This document shows positions 17,905-25,748 of a DNA stretch of 64,000 bases, piece by piece. Each line of letters opens with the position of its first letter. Position 1 is the first letter of the stretch. Position numbers and translations under genes: made by a program. The notes under the pieces are model-generated. The model was given only the letters and a program-made list of their open reading frames with translations. It did not search any database and was not told the origin of the DNA. The DNA lies in NCBI RefSeq assembly GCF_002075885.1, contig NZ_MDET01000059.1:98604-162603 (forward strand). The letters are read 5' to 3'. This DNA is from Manganibacter manganicus. Lineage in GTDB: Bacteria; Pseudomonadota; Alphaproteobacteria; Rhizobiales; Rhizobiaceae.

Positions 17905-18462
17905 TTATCCGATACGGACCGACGTTTCGTTGAGGAACTGGAACATGGGCACGGCGAGGTTTTCGGGAGCCGGCCCTGAGCGGATCCTGCCCGCTGTATC
18001 GTAATGCGAACCATGACAGGGGCAGAACCATCCGCCGTAATCCCCTGCTTGACCAAGGGGGATGCAGCCGAGGTGGGTGCACACGCCGACCATGACCAGC
18101 CAGTTTTCTCGATGTTGTCCTGCGGACCTCGCGAGATCGGTGGCCGGCGAGCCGGCCGGCAGATTAGCGTTGCGCGCGATAGGGTCTTTAAGCTCTTCCA
18201 GGGGCGTCGCGGAAGCAGCTTCAATTTCCCGGGATGTCCTGTTCCTGACAAAAACCGGCCGACCGCGCCACTTGACGGTCACCGACATACCTTCCTCGAT
18301 TCCAGAAAGGTCGATGTCGACAGTGGCGATCGCGAGTGTCGAAGCGTCGGGTTTCATCTGGTCGATGAAAGGCCACGAGGCGAATCCGGCTCCGACGACT
18401 GCCGTGGTGCCCGTCGCGACATAAAGGAAATCTCGACGATTGACTTGAACTTCACTTTGCAT
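17905..18462 (-). CDS. petA: Orphan Rieske iron-sulfur protein (ubiquinol-cytochrome c reductase subunit type)
   Basis: A 185-residue protein with a Tat-type N-terminus (NRRDFLYVATG followed by a hydrophobic helix). The complete [2Fe-2S] Rieske motif pair is CTHLGC (near residue 128) and CPCHGSH (near 147). In the bc1 complex this subunit carries electrons from quinol to cytochrome c1. Cytochrome b and c1 genes are absent, so this is either a paralogue that can replace the housekeeping subunit or one with another role. AGGAGG lies six bases before ATG. It is divergent from copB. Confidence 0.93.
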   Translation of the reverse strand: MQSEVQVNRRDFLYVATGTTAVVGAGFASWPFIDQMKPDASTLAIATVDIDLSGIEEGMSVTVKWRGRPVFVRNRTSREIEAASATPLEELKDPIARNANLPAGSPATDLARSAGQHRENWLVMVGVCTHLGCIPLGQAGDYGGWFCPCHGSHYDTAGRIRSGPAPENLAVPMFQFLNETSVRIG

Positions 18463-18705
18463 GGGTACCTCCTGCCGCAGCAGACTCGGTCGATCGGATC
18501 AGGATTTTCGCCAGAAGACGGCAAAATGAAGAGCCTGGCTCTGTCCCCGCTCCTCGCTTCAACAACCTGCAGCCCTTTATGAGATTGGCCGCAGATTGAG
18601 AAATCATCGACGCAGGGGTAAGCCGCTCTTCGCTCCCGGTCCTCGTCGTGAGATAGTTTCGACAGTGGATGCTGTTTAGATACCAAAAATCTGCTGTAGA
18701 GGACT

Positions 18706-18719
18706 TTAACCTGGATCAA
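18706..18719 (+). promoter_or_regulatory. FNR/FixK-like box TTAAC-CTGG-ATCAA before the copB-prs-xfp operon
   Basis: Identical core to the arc box, and a 19-base string (18705-18723) is shared exactly with 11583-11601. It is centred about 133 bases before copB. The downstream operon runs to 27274. Confidence 0.75.
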
Positions 18720-18845
18720 GGATTCCAGGGCTCGAAGCGATGATTTTGAGCCTTGGAGGATTACGCCTGCCGAGGACTGCGACCACCCGGGGGGTAGTAG
18801 TTCTGCTGGCCCGATACCGCGTAGCCACGACAAGGAAAAAACCTG

Positions 18846-20948
18846 ATGAGTTCACCACATTCCCACGATGGCCATCAGAACCATCAAGCGCACGCCCCCG
18901 GGCATCGAAACGATGAAGCTCAGGGCGGTGTCGTCGCTGCCGCGGGCTCCAGCCATTCCGAGCATTCTGGTCACGGCGGACATGACCATGGCGCGATGGT
19001 TGCGGACTACCGGCGCCGCTTCTGGTTGGTCCTCGTGCTCACGCCGCCGGTGCTGCTGCTCTCGCCGATGATCCAACATTTGCTTGGCATCGCAGAAACT
19101 TTGGCGTTCCCAGGCGACCGCTACGTTCTCTTCGTGCTTTCGACAATTGCCTACGTCTATGGCGGCTGGCCATTCTTGACGGGCTTCACCTCCGAGCTGC
19201 GCAAGAGGCAGCCCGGCATGATGACCCTGATCGCGCTCGCGATTTCAGCGGCCTATTTCTTTTCGGCTGCCGTCACGTTCGGGTTTCCGGGTGAGGAGCT
19301 CTACTGGGAACTTGTGACCCTGATCGCCATCATGCTTCTCGGCCACTGGATCGAGATGCGTTCGGTGATGGGAGCATCGCGTGCGCTTGAGGAACTGGTG
19401 CGGCTTCTGCCGGATTCAGCGTCGCTCATTAAGGCTGACGGCTCCTTCGAAGAGGTGCCGATCTCAACCCTCCAGCCCGGTGATAAAGTCATCGTACGAC
19501 CCGGCGCAAAGGTTCCGGTGGACGGCGTTATTATCGAAGGTTCGTCTGGTTTCAACGAGGCCATGCTCACTGGCGAATCGCGGCCCGTAACCAAGGGGGT
19601 CGGCGCAGCCGCTATCGGCGGCGCGATAAACGGGGCCGCCGCTGTCACCATCAAGGTAACAGCGACAGGCAACGCGACCTATCTGTCGCAGGTTATCGAA
19701 TTGGTAAAGAAGGCGCAGGCAACGCGCTCGCGCACACAGGACGTTGCCAACCGTGCCGCCGCTTGGCTGACCTACATCGCGCTCGTCGCCGGCTTCGGCA
19801 CGTTGTTTGTCTGGTGGCTTCTCCTTGACGCCCCGTTAGAATTTGCGATCGAACGAATGGTGACGGTCATGGTTGTTGCCTGTCCGCACGCCCTTGGTCT
19901 CGCTGTCCCGCTAGTCGTCGCGGTCAGCACGTCGCTGTCGGCCGGCAACGGGCTGCTGATCCGCGACCGCGCAGCCTTTGAGCGGGCGCGCAATCTCAAC
20001 GCCGTCGTGTTCGACAAGACCGGCACATTAACTGAGGGTCGTTTCGGTATCAGCGATATCGTCTTGCTCGCCGACGGCAACGAAAACGACGAGCTCAGCT
20101 TTGCCGCGGCCGCCGAGAGCCAGTCCGAGCATCCCATCGCCCACGGCATCGTAGCCGAGGCGAAGGAACGAAGCCTGATCATTCCCAAGGCAACCGACGT
20201 TAGCAACATCACCGGCGAAGGCATCGTGGCAAAAGTGGACGGCCAGGATGTGCGTATCGTCAGCCCTGGGCACCTCGCACGGCAGGGCAACGCCATCGCC
20301 CATGACAGTCTCAAGCGACTGGAAGGCCAGGGCAAGACTGTTGTCGTTCTCGTCCGCGAGGGCGAGCCGCGGGCCCTCTTTGCGCTGGCTGATATCGTCC
20401 GTCCGGAATCGAAGGAGGCGATCGCCGAACTCAAGTCCTTCGGGATCAATTCGATCATGCTCACCGGCGACGCCGAGGGCGTAGCAAAGGCGGTCTCCGA
20501 GGAACTCGGGATCACCGAATACTTCGCCGAAGTTCTACCTGATCAGAAATCGCAAAAGATCGAGGAACTCCAAGCGCGGGGGCTCTCCGTCGCAATGGTC
20601 GGCGACGGGGTGAATGACGCGCCTGCGCTCGTGGTGGCCGATCTCGGGATCGCCATCGGCGCGGGTACCGATGTTGCCGTCGAATCTGCCGACGTGGTTC
20701 TCGTACGCAGCGATCCGCGCGACGTCGGTGCAATCCTTGGTCTCTCGCGCGCCACTTACCGCAAGATGGTCCAGAACCTCATCTGGGCGACCGGTTACAA
20801 CACCATCGCCATCCCGATGGCGGCTGGCATTACCTTCGGTACCGGCTTCATAATGACCCCCGCGATCGCTGCCGTCTTCATGTCGGCCAGCACTGTCATC
20901 GTCGCCATCAACGCCCAGCTTCTGCGCTCCTACAGGAGGCACAAATGA
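18846..20948 (+). CDS. copB: CopB-type (P1B-3, CPH) copper-translocating P-type ATPase
   Basis: A 700-residue ATPase with a His-rich N-terminal region instead of an HMA domain (clusters such as HDGHQNH and HSGHGGHDHG). The membrane ion motif is ACPHALG near residue 346, so this is the CPH subclass. The phosphorylation loop DKTGTLTEG lies near 390, SEHPIAHG near 429, and the hinge GDGVNDAPAL near 590. P1B-3 pumps export copper, or silver, from the cytoplasm. The stop overlaps the prs start by four bases. The FNR-like box upstream suggests use under low oxygen, for example for cuproenzyme supply or cuprous-ion detoxification; this is inference. A separate CopA lies at 30551-33115. Confidence 0.94.
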   Translation: MSSPHSHDGHQNHQAHAPGHRNDEAQGGVVAAAGSSHSEHSGHGGHDHGAMVADYRRRFWLVLVLTPPVLLLSPMIQHLLGIAETLAFPGDRYVLFVLSTIAYVYGGWPFLTGFTSELRKRQPGMMTLIALAISAAYFFSAAVTFGFPGEELYWELVTLIAIMLLGHWIEMRSVMGASRALEELVRLLPDSASLIKADGSFEEVPISTLQPGDKVIVRPGAKVPVDGVIIEGSSGFNEAMLTGESRPVTKGVGAAAIGGAINGAAAVTIKVTATGNATYLSQVIELVKKAQATRSRTQDVANRAAAWLTYIALVAGFGTLFVWWLLLDAPLEFAIERMVTVMVVACPHALGLAVPLVVAVSTSLSAGNGLLIRDRAAFERARNLNAVVFDKTGTLTEGRFGISDIVLLADGNENDELSFAAAAESQSEHPIAHGIVAEAKERSLIIPKATDVSNITGEGIVAKVDGQDVRIVSPGHLARQGNAIAHDSLKRLEGQGKTVVVLVREGEPRALFALADIVRPESKEAIAELKSFGINSIMLTGDAEGVAKAVSEELGITEYFAEVLPDQKSQKIEELQARGLSVAMVGDGVNDAPALVVADLGIAIGAGTDVAVESADVVLVRSDPRDVGAILGLSRATYRKMVQNLIWATGYNTIAIPMAAGITFGTGFIMTPAIAAVFMSASTVIVAINAQLLRSYRRHK

Positions 20949-21919
20949 CACAGGCAGACATACAACGGGGAACTCCCGGCATGCGACTGATTCTTCCGCT
21001 GCCAGGTAACGAAATATTCGCGCGGCGTCTTGCCGACGAAGGAGCCTGGGAACTTGGCGCAATGGAGACGCGGCGTTTCCCTGACGGAGAAACTTACGTT
21101 CGCATCCTCTCGGAGGTGAAGGGCAAGGCCGTCGATCTGGTATGCACGCTCGCACGGCCAGACGACGGCTTCCTGCGGTTGATCTTCGCGGCCGATGCAG
21201 CAAGAAATCTAGGAGCCCGCCAGGTCAATCTGGTCGCACCCTACCTTTCCTACATGCGGCAGGATCGCCGCTTCCAGTCAGGAGAGGCGGTGAGCTCCAG
21301 GAGCTTCGCCAGGCTCGTCTCGTCGAGCTTTGACCGGCTGCTGACGGTAGATCCGCATCTCCACCGCTATTCGGCCTTGTCGCCTCTCTATACGATGCCG
21401 ACCGACACCTTGCATGCTGCACCGCTGCTTGCGGACTGGATCGCCGCGGAGGTCGACAAGCCCTTGATCATCGGTCCTGACGAGGAAAGCGACCAATGGG
21501 TCTCTGCCATCGCGGCACGGATCGGTGCTCCACATGCCGTGCTGCGAAAGGTACGCCATGGCGACCGCCACGTCGAAGTCAAGCTACCAGACCTTTCCAA
21601 GTGGCGAGGCCGGCAGCCGGTGCTCGCAGACGACATAGCGTCCTCCGGAAATACATTGATTGAGGCTGCCCGCCAGCTCCCGCTTCAGGGTTTCGTTCGG
21701 CCTGTGGTCGCCGTGGTGCATGCGATATTCGCCGACGATTCATTCCAACGTCTCGCAGCTCTTTGTGACCGCATCGTCTCGACTGACTCAGTGCCCCACG
21801 AAAGCAGTTCCGTCCGGCTCGCCTCCTTGGTCGCTAAGGCGATTGCCTCTGCGCCCGACGATGAGGGCGATCTCATTCGCCACCGGCGTCCGCCGGAGGA
21901 GCTGGACGAAGTGAAATAG
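20945..21919 (+). CDS. prs: Ribose-phosphate pyrophosphokinase-like protein (divergent)
   Basis: A 324-residue PRPP synthetase family protein, which normally makes PRPP and AMP from ribose 5-phosphate and ATP. Recognisable parts are RRFPDGETYVRI (residues about 40-51), PYLSYMRQDRRFQSGEAVSS, the class-III-like VDPHLHRYSAL, and the PRPP loop LADDIASSGNTL. These differ from the housekeeping bacterial forms, so this is a second, specialised copy. The ATG overlaps the copB stop (ATGA). Between AMP phosphorylase and phosphoketolase it could run in reverse, turning PRPP and AMP into ribose 5-phosphate and ATP; that is inference. Confidence 0.9.
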   Translation: MTQADIQRGTPGMRLILPLPGNEIFARRLADEGAWELGAMETRRFPDGETYVRILSEVKGKAVDLVCTLARPDDGFLRLIFAADAARNLGARQVNLVAPYLSYMRQDRRFQSGEAVSSRSFARLVSSSFDRLLTVDPHLHRYSALSPLYTMPTDTLHAAPLLADWIAAEVDKPLIIGPDEESDQWVSAIAARIGAPHAVLRKVRHGDRHVEVKLPDLSKWRGRQPVLADDIASSGNTLIEAARQLPLQGFVRPVVAVVHAIFADDSFQRLAALCDRIVSTDSVPHESSSVRLASLVAKAIASAPDDEGDLIRHRRPPEELDEVK

Positions 21920-22013
21920 GTGGGGTTCGATTTCCTTTCCCGCCAGCGATCCCCCATCCTGGACGGGCGGCTTGAATTGACGACGAGAACGATTGACGGA
22001 AGGCGGCGACGGC

Positions 22014-24338
22014 ATGAACGATTTGACAACAACAACATCAAAGACGTGGCAACGGGGATACGGCCCGATCAGCCACAACAATGAAACCATCGAACGCGTT
22101 GCTGCCTTGGCGGCGTCCGGCCTGCTCGATCCGGAAGCCCTCTATCGCATCCTTGCCGCGGCCGACCGATTGACTTCCGCCGCAATGTGGACTGTCGCCC
22201 ATATGACCTATGCCCACCGTGTCGACCTTTCCGGCGCGCCGCTGCCTGCCGAGGCGTTCAAGTCGACGCCTGAAGGACATACCGGCGGATCGCTGAACAT
22301 GGTGCCCGCATTCGTTGGCTATCTCGCCGCCAACGCGATCACCGCGAAAACCCGTTCATGGCTGATGGGCCAAGGCCATTCTGTCGCCGCGATCGAAGCG
22401 GTCAATGCACTTACGGGGGACGTTTCTCCCGCACAGAGGGGCCGCTATGATCGCAGCGAGAAAGGTCTCTCGCAGCTCGCGGCCGACTTCTATTCCTATG
22501 CGATCGACGCCCACGGCGCTGCCGCGGTCCCGCTCGGCAGCCATGCTGGTCCAAACACCGCCGGCGCCATTTCGGAGGGCGGCTATCTCGGCTTCGCTGA
22601 GGTCCAGTACGTCCATGCGCCGCTGCCCGGTGAAAGCCTCGTCGCCTTTCTGAGCGACGGCGCGTTCGAGGAGCAGCGCGGCTCTGACTGGACGCCGCGC
22701 TGGTGGCGCGCAGAAGATTCCGGTTTCGCAGTTCCCGTTATGATCCTCAACGGCCGGCGCATCGAGGAACGTGTCCAGATCGCGCAGCAGGGCGGCGCGG
22801 ACTGGCTCGTCGACCACCTCAAGCTCAATGGTTTCGATCCCTTCATCATCGATGGCCGTGATCCTGCGGCCTTCACCTGTGCCATCATCGAGGCTGAGAA
22901 GCGCCTTGAACGTTTCGCGGCGGATCCCGTCCGCACCTATCCAGCTCCTATCCCCTATGTCATTGCCGAGACAGTCAAGGGCTTCGGCTTCCCAGGAGCC
23001 GACACCAACGCGGCGCACAATCTACCCCTCGGGGGCAATCCCGCACATGACGAACTGGCTCGCAACGTCTTCAACGAGGCGGCGCTGGCGCTGTTCGTTC
23101 CCGCCGCGCAGATCGAGAGCGCGATCGCCGAACTGGCGGTCCATGGCAAGCAGGACAGAGAACAGGAAAGCCGGCACGCACTCGCGCTACGCAACCCGGC
23201 CGCACCGAACCTGCCCGAGCCGTACTGGACCGTCGCCGGAGATCCCCCCGATTGCGCCATGCATGCGCTCGACCGCTGGTTCGTCCGCGTCGTGGACGCG
23301 AACCCCACGCTCCGCCCGCGTGTGGGCAATCCTGACGAACTACGTTCCAACCACATGGGAGCAACGCTCGATCGGCTGCGCCATCGGGTGAATACCACTG
23401 AGCCCGGCGTTGCCGACGCCATCGACGGTGCGGTCATCACCGCACTCAATGAGGAAGCGGTCGCGGGCGCGGCGCTGGCCAACAAGGGCGGGATCAATCT
23501 GATCGTCAGCTACGAAGCCTTCGCCATGAAGATGCTTGGGGGTGTGCGGCAGGAGATCGTCTTTTCTCGGCGGCAGCGCGAGGCTGGCCAGGAGCCGCGC
23601 TGGATTTCGGTGCCGCTGGTCGTCACTTCCCATACCTGGGAGAACGCGAAGAACGAACAGTCACACCAGGACCCGACCATTGGCGAGGCGCTGCTAGGCG
23701 AGATGTCCGATACCTCGCGGGTGCTTTTCCCGGTCGATGCGAACAGCGCCATGGCTGCGCTCCGATCCATCTACGAGAGTCGCGGCCACGTGGGGTGTCT
23801 GATCGTCTCCAAGCGCGACATGCCCCACCGCTTCGATGCTGCGGCAGCAGCCCGTTTCGTCGCCGATGGTGCCGCCCATGTGCAGGGCGAGACCGAAGGC
23901 GCCGAGCTACAAATTGTGGCTATCGGCGCCTATCAGCTCGAGGAAGCGCTCAAGGCGGCCTATCGGCTCAGGACGCATGGTCACCATGTGCTCGTGACGG
24001 CGATGTCCGAGCCGGGCCGTTTCCGCATGCCCCGCGATCCGATCGAGGCGGCGTTCACGGCGAGTGACGAAAACCTGGCTGCCCTGTTTCCGCCGGGCAT
24101 TCCGCGCTTGATCGTTACCCATACGCGGCCCGAACCCATGCTCGGCCTGCTCCGGCGGCTGGATTCCGGCCCACGGACGACCGCCGCGCGCGGCTACATC
24201 AGCCGGGGCGGAACGCTCGATGTGTCGGGTATGCTCTTTGCCAATCGCTGCTCCTGGCTCATCTGGTCGACGCTGCTGTTCCTCTCACCGGCTGGAGCAG
24301 AGACGACCTCCTCGCTCCCGCTGAACAGGCTGCCGTAG
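22014..24338 (+). CDS. Divergent phosphoketolase-like thiamine diphosphate enzyme
   Basis: A protein of 774 residues with phosphoketolase layout. N-terminal thiamine-binding region: PEGHTGGSLNMVPAFVGY, GQGHSVAAIEA, then SHAGPNTAGAISEGGYLGF, matching the SHA...SIHEGGELGY block of XFP. Central region: VSYEAFAMKMLG, carrying the conserved Glu. C-terminal block: TSHTWENAKNEQSHQDPT, matching TSHVWRQDHNGFSHQDPG. Classical phosphoketolases split xylulose 5-phosphate or fructose 6-phosphate with phosphate into acetyl phosphate and an aldose phosphate. The sequence is far from classical XFP, and I recall some relatives labelled xylulose-5-phosphate 3-epimerase, so the exact reaction is uncertain. The start is ATG at 22014, with GGAAGG upstream; an in-frame TTG at 21993 is possible. 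Confidence 0.82.
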   Translation: MNDLTTTTSKTWQRGYGPISHNNETIERVAALAASGLLDPEALYRILAAADRLTSAAMWTVAHMTYAHRVDLSGAPLPAEAFKSTPEGHTGGSLNMVPAFVGYLAANAITAKTRSWLMGQGHSVAAIEAVNALTGDVSPAQRGRYDRSEKGLSQLAADFYSYAIDAHGAAAVPLGSHAGPNTAGAISEGGYLGFAEVQYVHAPLPGESLVAFLSDGAFEEQRGSDWTPRWWRAEDSGFAVPVMILNGRRIEERVQIAQQGGADWLVDHLKLNGFDPFIIDGRDPAAFTCAIIEAEKRLERFAADPVRTYPAPIPYVIAETVKGFGFPGADTNAAHNLPLGGNPAHDELARNVFNEAALALFVPAAQIESAIAELAVHGKQDREQESRHALALRNPAAPNLPEPYWTVAGDPPDCAMHALDRWFVRVVDANPTLRPRVGNPDELRSNHMGATLDRLRHRVNTTEPGVADAIDGAVITALNEEAVAGAALANKGGINLIVSYEAFAMKMLGGVRQEIVFSRRQREAGQEPRWISVPLVVTSHTWENAKNEQSHQDPTIGEALLGEMSDTSRVLFPVDANSAMAALRSIYESRGHVGCLIVSKRDMPHRFDAAAAARFVADGAAHVQGETEGAELQIVAIGAYQLEEALKAAYRLRTHGHHVLVTAMSEPGRFRMPRDPIEAAFTASDENLAALFPPGIPRLIVTHTRPEPMLGLLRRLDSGPRTTAARGYISRGGTLDVSGMLFANRCSWLIWSTLLFLSPAGAETTSSLPLNRLP

Positions 24339-24389
24339 AAGGCCGCGGACATCCCGGCGACATCGCTGCATTCAACATCTGAGGCCATT

Positions 24390-25748
24390 ATGCTGACGCT
24401 AACATTTCTCGGCGGTGCGAGCACCGTCACCGGCTCCAAGCACCTCCTCACCAACGGCGATAAGCGCATCTTGATCGATTGCGGCCTCTTCCAGGGGCTC
24501 AAGAACCTGCGCGAGTTGAACTGGACGCCGCTGTCAGTGCCGCCGTCCAGCATTGATGCCGTGGTGCTCACCCATGCCCACCTCGACCATTCGGGCTATC
24601 TCCCGCGACTGGTGCGCGACGGATTCAAAGGTCGAATCTACGCCACCGCGGCAACACGCGACGTGGCGGAGTTGATCCTCAAGGATAGCGGCTTTCTGAA
24701 CGAAAAGGATGCCGAATACGTCAATCGGAAGGGTTTCTCGAGGCATAAGCCGGCTTTGCCGCTCTACGGCGTGCGCGATGCGGAACGCGCCATGGAAATG
24801 TTTACCATTGTGCCTTTCGAAACCGCTTTTGAGCTTCCCGGCGGTGCACTCCTGACGTTCCGTTATGCGGGTCACATTCTTGGTGCGGCTAGCGCAGACA
24901 TCGAATGGGCCGGCCGCCGCATTGCGTTTTCGGGTGATCTTGGGCGCTACGACGATCCGATGCTTCCCGATCCGAGCCCCTTCCCGGAGGCTGACTACAT
25001 CGTGGTGGAATCTACCTATGGGAACCGCACCCACGACCCAGCAGACACGACCGAAGTACTTGGAGAGATTGTCGAGCGCACGGTAAAACGTGGCGGCACG
25101 GTTGTTATCCCTGCCTTCGCAGTCGGCCGTGCGCAGTCTCTCCTTTATCATCTGTGGAAGCTTCGAACAGCAGGCCGCCTGTCCGGCGTGCCGATATATC
25201 TCGACAGCCCCATGGCGATCAATGCCACAGACCTTCTTCACGCGCACAGCGACGATCATCGCTTAACGCATGACGAATGCACAGCGATCTGCGAGATCGC
25301 CACCTATACCCGCGACGTCGAAGGCTCCAAGGCGATCACTACCAGCGTCTGGCCGAAGATCGTGATCTCGGCCAGCGGCATGGCCACCGGCGGTCGCGTA
25401 CTTCATCATCTCAAATCCTTCGCGACAGATCCAAAAAACACGATCCTGTTCTCCGGCTATCAGGCTGCAGGAACGCGGGGCCGGGCGATGGTTCAGGGCA
25501 CGCGAGAGATAAAGATCCACGGTCAATGGATACCGGTCAACGCAGAGGTCGACGATCTGTCGGTGCTCTCGGCGCATGCCGATAGCAATGAGTTGATGCG
25601 CTGGCTCTCGGGCTTCCAGCGCGGGCCGTCCCGCGTCTTCATCGTCCACGGTGAGGACGAGGCATCGGACGCCCTGCGCACCCGCATCGATCGCGAACTG
25701 GGCTGGAATGCGACTGTGCCACGTCAGGATCAGGTTTTCGATCTATGA
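24390..25748 (+). CDS. Beta-CASP metallo-beta-lactamase fold protein (CPSF/RNase-like)
   Basis: A 452-residue protein with an MBL core (THAHLDHSGYLPRL near residue 52, AGHILGAASADIEWAG, SGDLGRYDDP) and an inserted beta-CASP domain. A C-terminal RMMBL segment follows (FSGYQAAGTRGRAMVQG, then LSAHADSNELMRWL). This is the CPSF73/YSH1-like arrangement of RNA endo/exonucleases that use two zinc ions. Substrate in bacteria is mostly untested. It lies 51 bases after the phosphoketolase gene and overlaps the AMP phosphorylase gene by four bases, which ties it to nucleotide catabolism. RNA breakdown feeding AMP to the next enzyme is an attractive inference. Confidence 0.92.
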   Translation: MLTLTFLGGASTVTGSKHLLTNGDKRILIDCGLFQGLKNLRELNWTPLSVPPSSIDAVVLTHAHLDHSGYLPRLVRDGFKGRIYATAATRDVAELILKDSGFLNEKDAEYVNRKGFSRHKPALPLYGVRDAERAMEMFTIVPFETAFELPGGALLTFRYAGHILGAASADIEWAGRRIAFSGDLGRYDDPMLPDPSPFPEADYIVVESTYGNRTHDPADTTEVLGEIVERTVKRGGTVVIPAFAVGRAQSLLYHLWKLRTAGRLSGVPIYLDSPMAINATDLLHAHSDDHRLTHDECTAICEIATYTRDVEGSKAITTSVWPKIVISASGMATGGRVLHHLKSFATDPKNTILFSGYQAAGTRGRAMVQGTREIKIHGQWIPVNAEVDDLSVLSAHADSNELMRWLSGFQRGPSRVFIVHGEDEASDALRTRIDRELGWNATVPRQDQVFDL

